Source of the DNA: Trichocoleus desertorum NBK24
GTDB taxonomy: Bacteria > Cyanobacteriota > Cyanobacteriia > FACHB-46
Length of the DNA stretch: 64,000 nucleotides
Direction: 5' to 3'
Assembly: GCF_030409055.1 (NCBI RefSeq)
Contig: NZ_CP116619.1
Coordinates: 3,387,628-3,451,627, forward strand
The position numbers were made by a program, and so were the translations under genes. Every line of letters begins with the position of its first letter. The first letter of the stretch is position 1. Below are positions 43,132-52,560 of this stretch, in pieces. A model generated the notes under the pieces. That model was not told the origin of the DNA, did no database searches, and was given only the letters and a program-made list of their open reading frames with translations.

Positions 43132-46100
43132 AAGCGAGTTTCGTATTCCAGTACCGCTCGGCTGTCTCCCGAAAGATCTGTAGAGCCGCGCAACAGAAAT
43201 TCCTCGCTGAGGCGATAGCGCAAACCAAACTGGGTCGGCTGATCGGCTGTTAGCACCCGAAGCACTGAAGCAGAAACGTTTTCAGTGATGTCCACACTTG
43301 CCTCCGCTGCTAAACCCAAGGTTGAGGAGCGGGATTCTTCGGAAGTGACGATGGTTGGAAACAGTCGAAACTCACTCAATCCTAAGGCGTTACCAATGAC
43401 CCCTTGAATGTTGGTCAGTAGGGCTGAGCCTGCCAAGTTGGCTAGACCCAGAGTGCTATCGCCGCGTCCCAGGGTATTGACGAAGCCGCCCCCTAAGAGG
43501 CCGATAATTTCGTTGCGGCTCCGGGAAGGACTGCTAGTGAGTTCTAAGTTGTCAAACAGTTCGCTTGCATGCCCGGTGGCTGTCGCCTCGATGCGAACCG
43601 TTTGTAGTGCCCCTAAACTGGTCGCTGGCACATCTTCTATTTCAGAAGGAGACAAGGTGGAAACTGTGCGGCTGCGGGTTACTTCGGGTACAGAGGTAAT
43701 CAACTGAATATCTAAAGTAGGGTCTAACCCTTGGTCGGGGGTAAATACTGCGGTTTGGGGATAACCTCTGGCTAAAGTAAAGCGAGTGGTAAAGAGATTG
43801 ACTTGACCTGTACGCAGGCGAATCGTGCCATCGGGCCGCAAGTTGTCTAAGGTACCGTTGAGGGTAATGTCGCCAGAAGCAATAAAGTTCAAAATGGGCT
43901 GACGGACAATTTGTAGATTGCTGCCTAAGGTGAGCCGGAGATCATTGAAACGGAAAGCTGTACTGGATTCGCTTTCATCGAGGCTGGTTGGGGTGGCTGT
44001 AGCTGTGGTGGCCTCACTAGTATCGGGTAGCTGAACTTGACCATTAGCCAGTCTGATTTCACCGCCGATTCTCGGTTCTAGGGCGTTGCCAGTCACAATT
44101 ACCTGTCCTTCTACACCCCCTCGGTATAAGCCTTTGAGGTTGAGAGAAATTTTATCAAGGTTGACGGTTAGGGGAGTAGCGACATCGGGGTTGCCTGGAC
44201 GGAAGTCTTCAAAGATGGGAAGAATGCCCTGAGCGACGACTTGCCCTTGGCTAAATTGTCCTTGAATCCCTTCGACGAGGATGCGATCGCGATCGAAGCG
44301 AATCGTGCCATTGACATTCGTTAGAGGTTCGGGCAGGGCTTGAGCTGTAAAGGTGGCATCTTGGAAAGTGGCAATTCCAGTCGCGATCGGCTGCTCTAAA
44401 GTTCCTCGGACTTGTAAGGTTACTTGTCCTTGTCCATCTACCCAGGCGGCTTGAGGCGTGAGTGCGTTTAAGAGTGCTAAACCCTCATTTCTCACATCTA
44501 CATCTAAGCTAATTTCGTTGCTGGTGGGTGGAGTGCTGAAGGGGAGCGCTGCCGGAATACTACCAGCAACGGTAAGAGGCTCTGGGCCGTTGACCAGCAC
44601 AGTACTGCCAAAATTGAGGCGGGCATTATTGTAATTAAAACTGCCCCTGGCGGTCTCAATGGAAGTACCGTTTAGGGTGCCCTCCGCTAAACTTAGTTCT
44701 CCCACTGCTTGCGGATTCATCAAGCTGCCTGCCAACGTGGCAGTTGCATTGAGTTCTCCGGTGATGTCTAAAGGCAAAGTAACAAATTGATCCAGCGTTT
44801 CTAGAGACAAGTTCTCAATCTGTAATTGACCTGACTGAGTTTGGCCGCCCACTTGCCCGGAGAAAGCAACTAGGGTGTCTCCAGATTGGAATCGCAGCGG
44901 TAACAGGGTCAGCACGCCGTTCTCAAAGCTGCCGTTTAGTACCACTAAGTCGGCGGTGTACTCGTCCCACTGCCAGTCCTGCCCTTGAACATCAAAATTA
45001 AGTGATATTCCAGCTTCGGGAGAACCCGCGAAGCTAATATTGCCTGTGAAATTACCTTCAAGATCAGCTAAGTCAGGCAGAGGAGAGGCCGCGTCACGCA
45101 GAGCTACTTGCTGGCTGAGTAACGTCTCGATTTCAGAGAACCGCCGGAGTTGGGTTTGCAAAGGCGTTTCTGGTAAACCAACTGCTACGGTCTGGACATC
45201 GGCTGCCCTACCATAGGTCGGTGCGCCTAAGCCACGGGTAATGTCTTGCAGCTCAAACCATTGCAGGGTCGCCAATATATCTTGTAGAGACCCTTGGGCG
45301 ATGTCTATCTGACCCTTAAACTGTGGGCCTGCCGCCGTTTGCAGCACGTTGCCTGCGAGAAGATACTGGCTTTGACCGATCCGGAGTTCGCCACCTGTCA
45401 GGGCAGCAATGCCGTTGGCGTAGCGGAAGCGGCCCCGGAACTCATCGCCTACAATCGTGCCGAGCGCAGGTTTGGCGATCGCAACCTCACCTACGACCGT
45501 CGATTGCTTCAAGTTGACATCAAAGTTGCCGCTGAGCAGTCCCGCAACATTTCCTAAGCCGAACTGGGCACCTGGAGCCAAATTCAATGCCGCCAGTGGG
45601 AAGCTCTGGACATTCACGAGCAACTGATCGCCTTGGGCTTTGCCTTGAGCGATCGCCTCATCGCGCTGGATAAAGAAAGCTCTGGGTTGATTGTTGGGAT
45701 CGAGGGCTAGTTCGACGCGATCGCGATCGCCTGCCACGGCTAGATTCACCCCTTGTCCCGTCACTCTCACGTTGCCCGTCAGAACAGGTTCAAAGGGCAC
45801 ACCATTGAGAGCAAACTGATTTAAGCGCAAGTTGCCTGCAACATTCGGAGCCGTAGGTGTGCCTGTTAAGCGTCCTGTAAAGTCGGCTCGACCTGCCAGT
45901 TGGAAAGTCTCAGGAACTGCAAAAGGTAAGGCATTGAGCGCATAGTCCCGCGCTTGCACGTTCAAGTTTAGGCTGGTAACTTCTGGGGCATTTTCGCCTT
46001 CTGTGCGGACAGCAATGATGCCACTAGCGCTGACGTTAGGAGCGGTTGCTTCTTGTACCAGTAGGTTTTCTCCAGTCCAGCGTACGGTGGCAATCAGCGG

Positions 46101-48014
46101 TTGTTGCACGATCGCCAACCCTTCAGAGAGGCGGACCCGACCTGCTGCTTGAACCGCACTCAGATCAAAGGCTTCTGTGGTACCTGCCAACTGCAAAGCC
46201 CCACTCAACTGCCCACGCAAGTCAGGCGAAAGACGCGGGAGCTGAATTTGTGACACATCTGCCAATGCCTGCCAACGGCCTTGATTCAAACTAATGTTAC
46301 TGAGCGCAACGGTGCCCCCAACCACATTGAGAAAAGCTTTGCCCGCTGCTTGAATTGCATTTGCTTGAGTATTCTCGGTCGTTCCTGAGAGAGCAATTTC
46401 GCCACTCAGTTGGCCGCGAAACTGGGGAGGAACTTGCTCAAACCGACTCAGTTGAATGTCCTGGGCTTTGACCAGAGCTTGCCAGCGGCCTTCTGCAAAC
46501 TGGGCGTTGGCGCTGACGATGCCACCTGCGGCGTTGGGGGCTTGGGCCTGTACCGCCGTTTGCAGATTGCCACCTAAAGGGCCATAAATCTGAGCTTTGC
46601 CGCTGACCAAGCCAATGCTGGTAGGTAGTTCAGTGCCATAAGTTTGGGCGATCGCATCTCCGGGCAAGTTTTGACCTGCAAAATCTAAAACTAGGCCACC
46701 TTCTGCCCCAAACTTAATACCACCGCTTCCCGTGACTGTCCCGCCAACTTCTGGCGTGGCCCTAATTTGGTCAAAGATAACCTTGGACTCTGCTGTGACC
46801 AAAGCAAAGTTGCTACTGATGCGGCTGAAATCAACTTTGTCGATGCGAGCAGTTTTGGTGGTGACGACCGTTCCTGCCAGGACAGGCTTCTCAATCGGGC
46901 CACTCAACCGGAAAGCTCCCCGCACTTCTCCCGCTGTGGCAAAGGGTAACTCCTCCACTTTGAGGGTGTCGAGCAAATTAGCCACGCTCACTGGGTTGAG
47001 ACGTCCGCGCAAATCGTAGTTAGACTGCGTGTTGAGAGTTCCCACCACCTGGATCGGCAGTTTGCCATAGAACGTGCTGACGTTTTCTAGAGCAATTTGC
47101 TGTCCCTGAAAGCGCACAAAGCCTTTAGCTTGCCGGAACGGTTGGGGAACTTGCCTCACCTGAGCCGTAACGGTTTTCAGTTCCGCACGACCCTCTAGTT
47201 TCACAGGCTCATCTGGGTTAGCCAGCACAGCGATCGTGCCATCCACGCGACCAGCTTGAAAATCCAGGGGTAGGTCAAGAATGCGGCTGATATCGGATGC
47301 CAGGAGATCTTGCGCCCGAATTTGTAGCTTGGTCTGCTGAGCTCGCAACTGAGATTCGCCCTTCAGCCTCAGTTTGCCTCCGCGCAATGGTTGGCCGCTG
47401 GCTTCAAAAGCAACGCGCTGGTTTTGGTCAAAAAAGTTAGCTGCACCATTCACTTGCTGAAAGGCGATCGCCACTTTGTCCCGCTGAGCAACTGGATAGG
47501 GAATCAGGACGATGCCCGCATCCCGAAACCGAATCACATCTAGATCCGTTTTGATCAGTCCCGCTTCTTCTTGAGCTTTAACGCGCGTAGAAATCCACTC
47601 GCCACTTTTTGCTTGCTCTACATAAATCGTGGGTTTGACTAAAGTAATACTGGGCTTTAGGGTTCGGGTAAGCAATAGCTGTAAAAGATTGAATTCAACC
47701 TCTACCGCTGCAACACCGAGGCGATCGGGATCAGTGGGTGTGGCAGGAACCGCAGAAGCACCAAAGCGAATGCTATTAAGATCAAAGCGATCGACTTCTC
47801 CTAGCTCTACAGGGCGGCTCAGAGTTTGACTGAGGTTTTTTTCAATTAAAGGCGCGAGGTCATTGTGAACAAAATTCCAAGCCCACCAAGCACCACCCGC
47901 GATGCCAGCAAGCAAAAGAACTCCTACGGTAGCACTGGAACGACTTAATAACAGTAGCCACAGGCGTCGGTTAGGCGGAGTAGGTTCGTTACCCGAAGGG
48001 GGAGTTTGGGTCAT
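43128..48014 (-). CDS. tamB: TamB / Tic236-type translocation and assembly protein
   Basis: The 1628-residue protein spans the periplasm between inner and outer membranes. It has an N-terminal membrane anchor (LLAGIAGGAWWAWNFV), a very long beta-rich middle in which motifs such as LSGTTENTQANAIQAAGKA recur, and the DUF490/TamB C-terminal domain (about 1270-1628). The very end, GSTDLSGDSRAVLEYETRF, finishes in Phe as expected for contact with an Omp85 partner. In plants Tic236 links the translocons of the two envelope membranes; in bacteria TamB helps move lipids or assemble outer-membrane proteins. No Omp85 gene is adjacent in this window. Confidence 0.94.
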   Translation of the reverse strand: MTQTPPSGNEPTPPNRRLWLLLLSRSSATVGVLLLAGIAGGAWWAWNFVHNDLAPLIEKNLSQTLSRPVELGEVDRFDLNSIRFGASAVPATPTDPDRLGVAAVEVEFNLLQLLLTRTLKPSITLVKPTIYVEQAKSGEWISTRVKAQEEAGLIKTDLDVIRFRDAGIVLIPYPVAQRDKVAIAFQQVNGAANFFDQNQRVAFEASGQPLRGGKLRLKGESQLRAQQTKLQIRAQDLLASDISRILDLPLDFQAGRVDGTIAVLANPDEPVKLEGRAELKTVTAQVRQVPQPFRQAKGFVRFQGQQIALENVSTFYGKLPIQVVGTLNTQSNYDLRGRLNPVSVANLLDTLKVEELPFATAGEVRGAFRLSGPIEKPVLAGTVVTTKTARIDKVDFSRISSNFALVTAESKVIFDQIRATPEVGGTVTGSGGIKFGAEGGLVLDFAGQNLPGDAIAQTYGTELPTSIGLVSGKAQIYGPLGGNLQTAVQAQAPNAAGGIVSANAQFAEGRWQALVKAQDIQLSRFEQVPPQFRGQLSGEIALSGTTENTQANAIQAAGKAFLNVVGGTVALSNISLNQGRWQALADVSQIQLPRLSPDLRGQLSGALQLAGTTEAFDLSAVQAAGRVRLSEGLAIVQQPLIATVRWTGENLLVQEATAPNVSASGIIAVRTEGENAPEVTSLNLNVQARDYALNALPFAVPETFQLAGRADFTGRLTGTPTAPNVAGNLRLNQFALNGVPFEPVLTGNVRVTGQGVNLAVAGDRDRVELALDPNNQPRAFFIQRDEAIAQGKAQGDQLLVNVQSFPLAALNLAPGAQFGLGNVAGLLSGNFDVNLKQSTVVGEVAIAKPALGTIVGDEFRGRFRYANGIAALTGGELRIGQSQYLLAGNVLQTAAGPQFKGQIDIAQGSLQDILATLQWFELQDITRGLGAPTYGRAADVQTVAVGLPETPLQTQLRRFSEIETLLSQQVALRDAASPLPDLADLEGNFTGNISFAGSPEAGISLNFDVQGQDWQWDEYTADLVVLNGSFENGVLTLLPLRFQSGDTLVAFSGQVGGQTQSGQLQIENLSLETLDQFVTLPLDITGELNATATLAGSLMNPQAVGELSLAEGTLNGTSIETARGSFNYNNARLNFGSTVLVNGPEPLTVAGSIPAALPFSTPPTSNEISLDVDVRNEGLALLNALTPQAAWVDGQGQVTLQVRGTLEQPIATGIATFQDATFTAQALPEPLTNVNGTIRFDRDRILVEGIQGQFSQGQVVAQGILPIFEDFRPGNPDVATPLTVNLDKISLNLKGLYRGGVEGQVIVTGNALEPRIGGEIRLANGQVQLPDTSEATTATATPTSLDESESSTAFRFNDLRLTLGSNLQIVRQPILNFIASGDITLNGTLDNLRPDGTIRLRTGQVNLFTTRFTLARGYPQTAVFTPDQGLDPTLDIQLITSVPEVTRSRTVSTLSPSEIEDVPATSLGALQTVRIEATATGHASELFDNLELTSSPSRSRNEIIGLLGGGFVNTLGRGDSTLGLANLAGSALLTNIQGVIGNALGLSEFRLFPTIVTSEESRSSTLGLAAEASVDITENVSASVLRVLTADQPTQFGLRYRLSEEFLLRGSTDLSGDSRAVLEYETRF

Positions 48015-48415
48015 CTCATCTGCAACGTCAGCAAGCTGGGGAATGCCAATAAGAATCTATCCCACGATGCTCAAATTCCCAAGCAGAAACCAAAGTTGAG
48101 TTACAAAAACCAATACATTCCTTTAGGAGTAATTTCGGCAAGTCAGCAGGATACAGTGGCATTCCCCAAGCCAGCATGACTCAGATTTGTCGGTGCAAGT
48201 TTCACAAGTGGGTAATTCTTTCATTGCAGTCTGCAAGCTGATTGGGTGCCTTTCTAGCTCATCAGGCCAACTCATCAGGCCAATAGTCAAGATCCCGGTG
48301 AGATAGCCCCCGCTGGATTGGCAGGCGCTATCTCAACATGCACAGACTCAACATGCACAGAGCGCGATCGCCTCTAAGATAGGAAAGAACTGTGGTCACA
48401 AAATGCTTAAAGCCC
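48015..48415. other. divergent intergenic region with two tandem duplications and a dyad
   Basis: The 401 bp between tamB and the DUF3110 gene hold the 13-mer CTCATCAGGCCAA twice (48258-48270, 48271-48283). A TGAGATAGC/GCTATCTCA inverted repeat lies at about 48299-48335. The 15-mer CTCAACATGCACAGA occurs twice (48332-48346, 48347-48361). No ORF or RNA gene is evident. The duplications probably lie upstream of the DUF3110 promoter. Confidence 0.7.
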
Positions 48416-48799
48416 ATGCGTGTGTTCGTTCTACTTTTTAATGCCCGGACGGAAAACGAAGGAATTCACACGATTCAAATCCAAGACCCGGAGCGGGGTG
48501 AACGGAATGTGGTTCTGATGTTTGAATCGGAAGATGATGCCACTCGATTTGGCTTGTTATTGGAAGCCCAAGACTTTCCAACTCCAATGGTGGAGGCATT
48601 TGAACTAGAAGAGATTGAAGAATTTTGCCGAGGGGCTGATTACGACTGTAATTTAGTGCCAGAAGACACCTTGGCAATGCCACCAGAATCTAATGTGGAT
48701 CAAACCGATTGGCAAGAAGAAGGGGCAGAACCCCCGGTTCTAGAAGCTCCAGATTCGGAGATTGAGCGCATTCGTCGTCGTTTGGAAGGACTTCTGTAA
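48416..48799 (+). CDS. DUF3110 family protein
   Basis: This 127-residue protein starts at ATG 48416 (the conserved MRVFVLLFNARTENEGIH; an earlier in-frame start at 48392 is not supported). The family signature continues with VVLMFESEDDATRFGLLLEA. The second half is acidic, with a basic end (IERIRRRLEGLL). DUF3110 is a cyanobacterial and plastid family of unknown role. It lies 6 bp upstream of murQ on the same strand, so the two should be co-transcribed. Confidence 0.92.
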   Translation: MRVFVLLFNARTENEGIHTIQIQDPERGERNVVLMFESEDDATRFGLLLEAQDFPTPMVEAFELEEIEEFCRGADYDCNLVPEDTLAMPPESNVDQTDWQEEGAEPPVLEAPDSEIERIRRRLEGLL

Positions 48800-48805
48800 G
48801 TAATC

Positions 48806-49783
48806 ATGTCTCAAGACTCCCACCCCGCCAGTGCTGTTAACGGTGAACAGCTCCCCCATCATTTCCCCGATGAACGCGGCTACTTGTTAACGGAGCAAGT
48901 GAACCCCAATAGCCAAAATCTGGATCAACTCAGTGCTCTAGAGTTGGTGGAGTTGTTTAACCGCGAAGATGCCCAAACGATTGCGGCGATCGCGGCAGCT
49001 CGGCAAGAACTAGCCCTAGCGATCGAGCGGACGGCTGTGGCACTGCGGCAAGGGGGGCGGCTGTTTTACATCGGTGCAGGTACCAGTGGCCGTCTAGGAG
49101 TCTTGGATGCGGCTGAATGTCCTCCCACTTTTTGCACACCACCCGAGTTGGTGCAAGGCATCATTGCGGGTGGAGCGGGGGCTTTGGTGCGGAGTTCGGA
49201 AGATTTAGAAGACCGGGCTGAAGATGGAGCAGAGGCGATCGCCCATCGTCATATCACCGAACTAGATGTGGTAGTAGGAATTACAGCGGGGGGCACGACA
49301 CCCTACGTTCACGGAGCTTTACAAGCGGCTCGGCAACGGGGAGCGACGACGATTTTTATGGCTTGTGTGCCAGCGGAGCAAGTCCCCGTCAAAGCAGACA
49401 TTGACATTCGCTTGATCGTGGGGCCAGAAGTATTAGCAGGCTCGACTCGCCTCAAGTCTGGTACGGTTACCAAGCTAGCGCTCAATATTTTGTCTACTGG
49501 GGTGATGGTGCAACTGGGCAAGGTCTACGGCAATCGTATGATCGATGTTTCTGTCACTAACAAAAAGCTGCACGATCGCGCTTTGCGAACTCTCCAAGAC
49601 CTAACCGATCTCAACCGGGAAGAAGCAGGCTGGTTGCTAGAGCGCAGCGGTCGCTCGGTGAAGTTGGCGTTGTTGATGTATTGGACGGGTTTATCGCGAG
49701 AAGAAGGCGATCGCCTTTTAGCCGAACACCAAGGCAACTTGCGGCAAGCGGTGTTGGGTTATCAGCAATCTCTCAACTCGTAA
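48806..49783 (+). CDS. murQ: N-acetylmuramic acid 6-phosphate etherase
   Basis: The enzyme cleaves the lactyl ether of MurNAc-6-phosphate to GlcNAc-6-phosphate, part of peptidoglycan recycling. The 325-residue protein has the SIS domain with GAGTSGRLGVLDAAECPPTF (near residue 93), GIIAGGAGALVRSSEDLEDR with the catalytic Glu/Asp region, and GITAGGTTPYVHGAL. C-terminal DLNREEAGWLLERSGRSVKL matches the family. Length is slightly more than usual owing to an N-terminal extension. It is co-transcribed with the DUF3110 gene. Confidence 0.95.
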   Translation: MSQDSHPASAVNGEQLPHHFPDERGYLLTEQVNPNSQNLDQLSALELVELFNREDAQTIAAIAAARQELALAIERTAVALRQGGRLFYIGAGTSGRLGVLDAAECPPTFCTPPELVQGIIAGGAGALVRSSEDLEDRAEDGAEAIAHRHITELDVVVGITAGGTTPYVHGALQAARQRGATTIFMACVPAEQVPVKADIDIRLIVGPEVLAGSTRLKSGTVTKLALNILSTGVMVQLGKVYGNRMIDVSVTNKKLHDRALRTLQDLTDLNREEAGWLLERSGRSVKLALLMYWTGLSREEGDRLLAEHQGNLRQAVLGYQQSLNS

Positions 49784-49945
49784 TTCGGGGTACAGGCTCA
49801 GCTACAGTAGTATTTATACGTACCTGCTCCCTTTTTGAAAAAATTTTAGCTAAACCGAGAATAGCTCTCGATTCCTTTCAGCAGGAGCAGCGTGTAAGCT
49901 ACTGCCTGACTTTGTCGGGTTCTGTCTCAGGAGCAAACGATAACT

Positions 49946-51466
49946 ATGACTACTGCTGCGTCAGAAGCCTCTGCCATCATTTTAATGGTCCTAGCCACTC
50001 TAGGAATTTTGGGTTGGGGATTTTACCGAGCGAAACCTTTTGGCAAGCTGGGGATTCTGGCTTGGCTCCAGTCTGTGGTGCTGATGTCACCTTGTCTGCT
50101 GTTCTTTGGACTATTTGCCGCTGGCATTTACCTCAATTTAGTCGGCATTTTGTTTTTGATTGTGGCCTCGACTGGGCTGTATGTGCTCTTAGGAAAGCAA
50201 TTGCGGGCGGCGGGCCAAGACACCGTCCTGCGAGAACGAGCCGCTGCCATGCTAAAGGCGCGTCAGGAAGCCAATGTTGGGCCTACTAGTCACGGTCATG
50301 AACCTGGGCAACCCGGAGCCGAATCTACGCTGACTCCACTAGAGACAGAAGCGTTGCCGATTCCAGCCGAAGATCTCAAGGCAATTCAAGGCATCTTCGG
50401 GATTGATACCTTCTTCGCAACTGAAACGATTCCTTATCAAGAGGGAGCCATTTTTAAGGGAAACCTGCGCGGGGATGTGGATGGCGTGTATACGCGCCTA
50501 GCTGAGAGTTTGCAGGAGTGTTTGGGCGATCGCTATCGCTTATTTTTGGTAGAAAACCAAGAGGGCAAGCCAGTCGTAATCGTGCTGCCGAGTCGCAACG
50601 ATCCCAAGCCCACCACGTTACCGCAGAAACTCTTGGCTGTGGCGCTGGCGATCGCAACGGTTGCCACTTGTCTAGAAACAGGCGGCATTCTCCTAGGGTT
50701 CGATTTCTTTAGCGCTCCGGAACGCTTCCGGGAAGTTTTACCGATCGGGGGCGGAATTCTGGCAGTATTGGCAGCTCACGAAATTGGTCACAGGGTTCTA
50801 GCGAAGCGTCACCAAGTTCGGCTCAGTCCCCCGTTCTTCTTTCCAACTGCACAATTAGGCTCTTTCGGGGCTTTAACCCGATTTGAATCGATTTTGCCGA
50901 ACCGTACCGCCCTCTTTGATATCGCATTTGCGGGGCCAGCCGCAGGAGGTTTGCTCTCTTTGTTGATGCTAGTCACGGGGCTGGTGTTGTCTCATCCGGG
51001 TAGTTTGTTTCAGGTGCCCGCAGACTTCTTCAAGGGTTCTATTTTGGTCGGCACGTTGGCCAAAGTCATCTTGGGATCTGCGTTGCAAAACTCGCTAGTA
51101 GATGTCCATCCCTTAACCGTGATTGGCTGGCTGGGCTTAGTGGTAAGCGCCCTAAACTTGATGCCCGCTGGACAATTGGATGGGGGTCGCGTCGTGCAAG
51201 CCATTTATGGTCGTAAAACTGCGGGTCGAGCCACGATCGCTACCTTGGTTCTTTTGGCGATCGCTGCTTTTGCCAATGCACTCGCTTTGTATTGGGCGAT
51301 CATCATTTTGTTTCTCCAGCGAGATTTAGAACGACCCAGCCTGAATGAACTATCTGAGCCCGACGATGCCCGTGCAGGTCTAGGGTTGCTGGCCTTGTTT
51401 TTGATGATTGCTACGCTCTTACCCCTCACGCCTAGCTTGGCAGGTCGCTTGGGAATTGGTGGCTAA
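49946..51466 (+). CDS. site-2 protease family (M50) membrane metalloprotease, EGY1-like
   Basis: The 506-residue protein has about eight membrane helices. The zinc motif is AAHEIGHRVLAKR (HEIGH) at about residue 276, and the second metal motif NLMPAGQLDGGR lies at about 408. A soluble N-terminal region (about 90-215) contains an Ala/Glu-rich linker and a conserved domain (IFKGNLRGDVDGVYTRLAES). This layout matches the EGY1/plastid S2P group, which cleaves substrates within the membrane. ATG 49946 follows AGGAG by about 10 bases. Substrate unknown. Confidence 0.93.
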   Translation: MTTAASEASAIILMVLATLGILGWGFYRAKPFGKLGILAWLQSVVLMSPCLLFFGLFAAGIYLNLVGILFLIVASTGLYVLLGKQLRAAGQDTVLRERAAAMLKARQEANVGPTSHGHEPGQPGAESTLTPLETEALPIPAEDLKAIQGIFGIDTFFATETIPYQEGAIFKGNLRGDVDGVYTRLAESLQECLGDRYRLFLVENQEGKPVVIVLPSRNDPKPTTLPQKLLAVALAIATVATCLETGGILLGFDFFSAPERFREVLPIGGGILAVLAAHEIGHRVLAKRHQVRLSPPFFFPTAQLGSFGALTRFESILPNRTALFDIAFAGPAAGGLLSLLMLVTGLVLSHPGSLFQVPADFFKGSILVGTLAKVILGSALQNSLVDVHPLTVIGWLGLVVSALNLMPAGQLDGGRVVQAIYGRKTAGRATIATLVLLAIAAFANALALYWAIIILFLQRDLERPSLNELSEPDDARAGLGLLALFLMIATLLPLTPSLAGRLGIGG

Positions 51467-51573
51467 ACTCATCAAAAAGCCTGTTATTCTAGCTGACATA
51501 ATCCATAATTTGAATAGGGTGCTCCTGAGTTATTTCCTGCATCTGCATCCCTAAGGTATGACACCGAATCGCT

Positions 51574-52395
51574 ATGGCCGCACCACATCCGATTTTAGTA
51601 ATTTTAGACTTCAATGCTCTGGAAGTCGGAAAAACTAGAGAGTGGCAGGAATTCTCGCGGGTAGGCGAGTGTTTTATTCCACAAGTGGTTTTTGACGAAA
51701 TCCGTTATCTCCATGACCGAGCACCAGAGGCAAGCTTGGAGCAAACGGCTAGAGAGTTTATCCGCTTCTTTCCAGATAGTGGTTGGAATATGACCGCTAT
51801 CAGTGCTACCCATGCTTCTCTCAAACCTGCTAGTGGTGAGTCTTTTAGCAAAAAGGCTAGGCTGTCTCTAGCGGTAGCCCAAGCAGCTTATGGTTTGTCT
51901 CGCAACCATCCTGGTTCCTTGGTCGTTTTAGTAACCACTGACCAGTCTTTGTTGCAACGGGTGCAGGGAGTAGAAGCTCCTAATCTTTGTGGCATTACAG
52001 CGGCAGCTCTGCGACAATGGTGCCGAACCGAACGACAACCTTTGGCAGTGACTCAGCAGTTGCGCCAAATGGCGACGACCCCGGTGGTAGGTGCAGGCAA
52101 AGTGGGTGCAGGCAACGTCAGCACTTCCTTGAACAAGTCTGCGACTGCTACGACTCCCAAATCGCGATCGCATAACGTAGTCAGAATGAGCCCAAACCCA
52201 TCTCAACGTCAACCTACTTTCTCGAATGCACCCGGCGCGATCGCCCAGTTGTTCTCTACCCTGTTAATGCTAGGAGCACTGGTTCTAGCCGGATCAACCG
52301 CTTGGTATCTCCTCCAACCCGCAGGCTTTAATCAGTTTTTGCAGAAAGCAGGGTTGCCCACTCTGCCTAATCAGATCACTCCTCCTAAGAAATAG
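51574..52395 (+). CDS. PIN-domain protein with C-terminal membrane anchor
   Basis: This 273-residue protein has an N-terminal PIN-like nuclease domain (residues about 7-150). Acidic residues appear in ILDFNALE, VVFDEIRYLHDR and LVTTDQSLLQRV, the three positions expected for metal ligands. A Ser/Thr/Gly-rich linker (about 165-225) follows. One membrane helix (LLMLGALVLAGSTAWYLL, near 238-255) is near the C-terminus. The helix suggests the nuclease is tethered to a membrane, which is unusual for PIN proteins of toxin type. No antitoxin gene is adjacent, so a VapC-like role is unlikely. Confidence 0.8.
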   Translation: MAAPHPILVILDFNALEVGKTREWQEFSRVGECFIPQVVFDEIRYLHDRAPEASLEQTAREFIRFFPDSGWNMTAISATHASLKPASGESFSKKARLSLAVAQAAYGLSRNHPGSLVVLVTTDQSLLQRVQGVEAPNLCGITAAALRQWCRTERQPLAVTQQLRQMATTPVVGAGKVGAGNVSTSLNKSATATTPKSRSHNVVRMSPNPSQRQPTFSNAPGAIAQLFSTLLMLGALVLAGSTAWYLLQPAGFNQFLQKAGLPTLPNQITPPKK

Positions 52396-52560
52396 AAAAC
52401 CCCAACGGAACTCATCTCGGAAGTTATTGCTGGGCGATCGCTGTCTGAAATTTTGTCAGGCTAGCGTAGATTGTTGTAGCAGTGTTCTAAAATTGCCGAG
52501 TCAGTCATGCTCGATGCTGCATCATCAGCTTGAGTTTAGTGAGTTCTTGTGAGGTTTTCT

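Noticed and set aside
51574-52395. Toxin-antitoxin reading of the PIN gene
   Set aside because: No small antitoxin gene adjoins it, and the protein is longer than VapC with a membrane helix.
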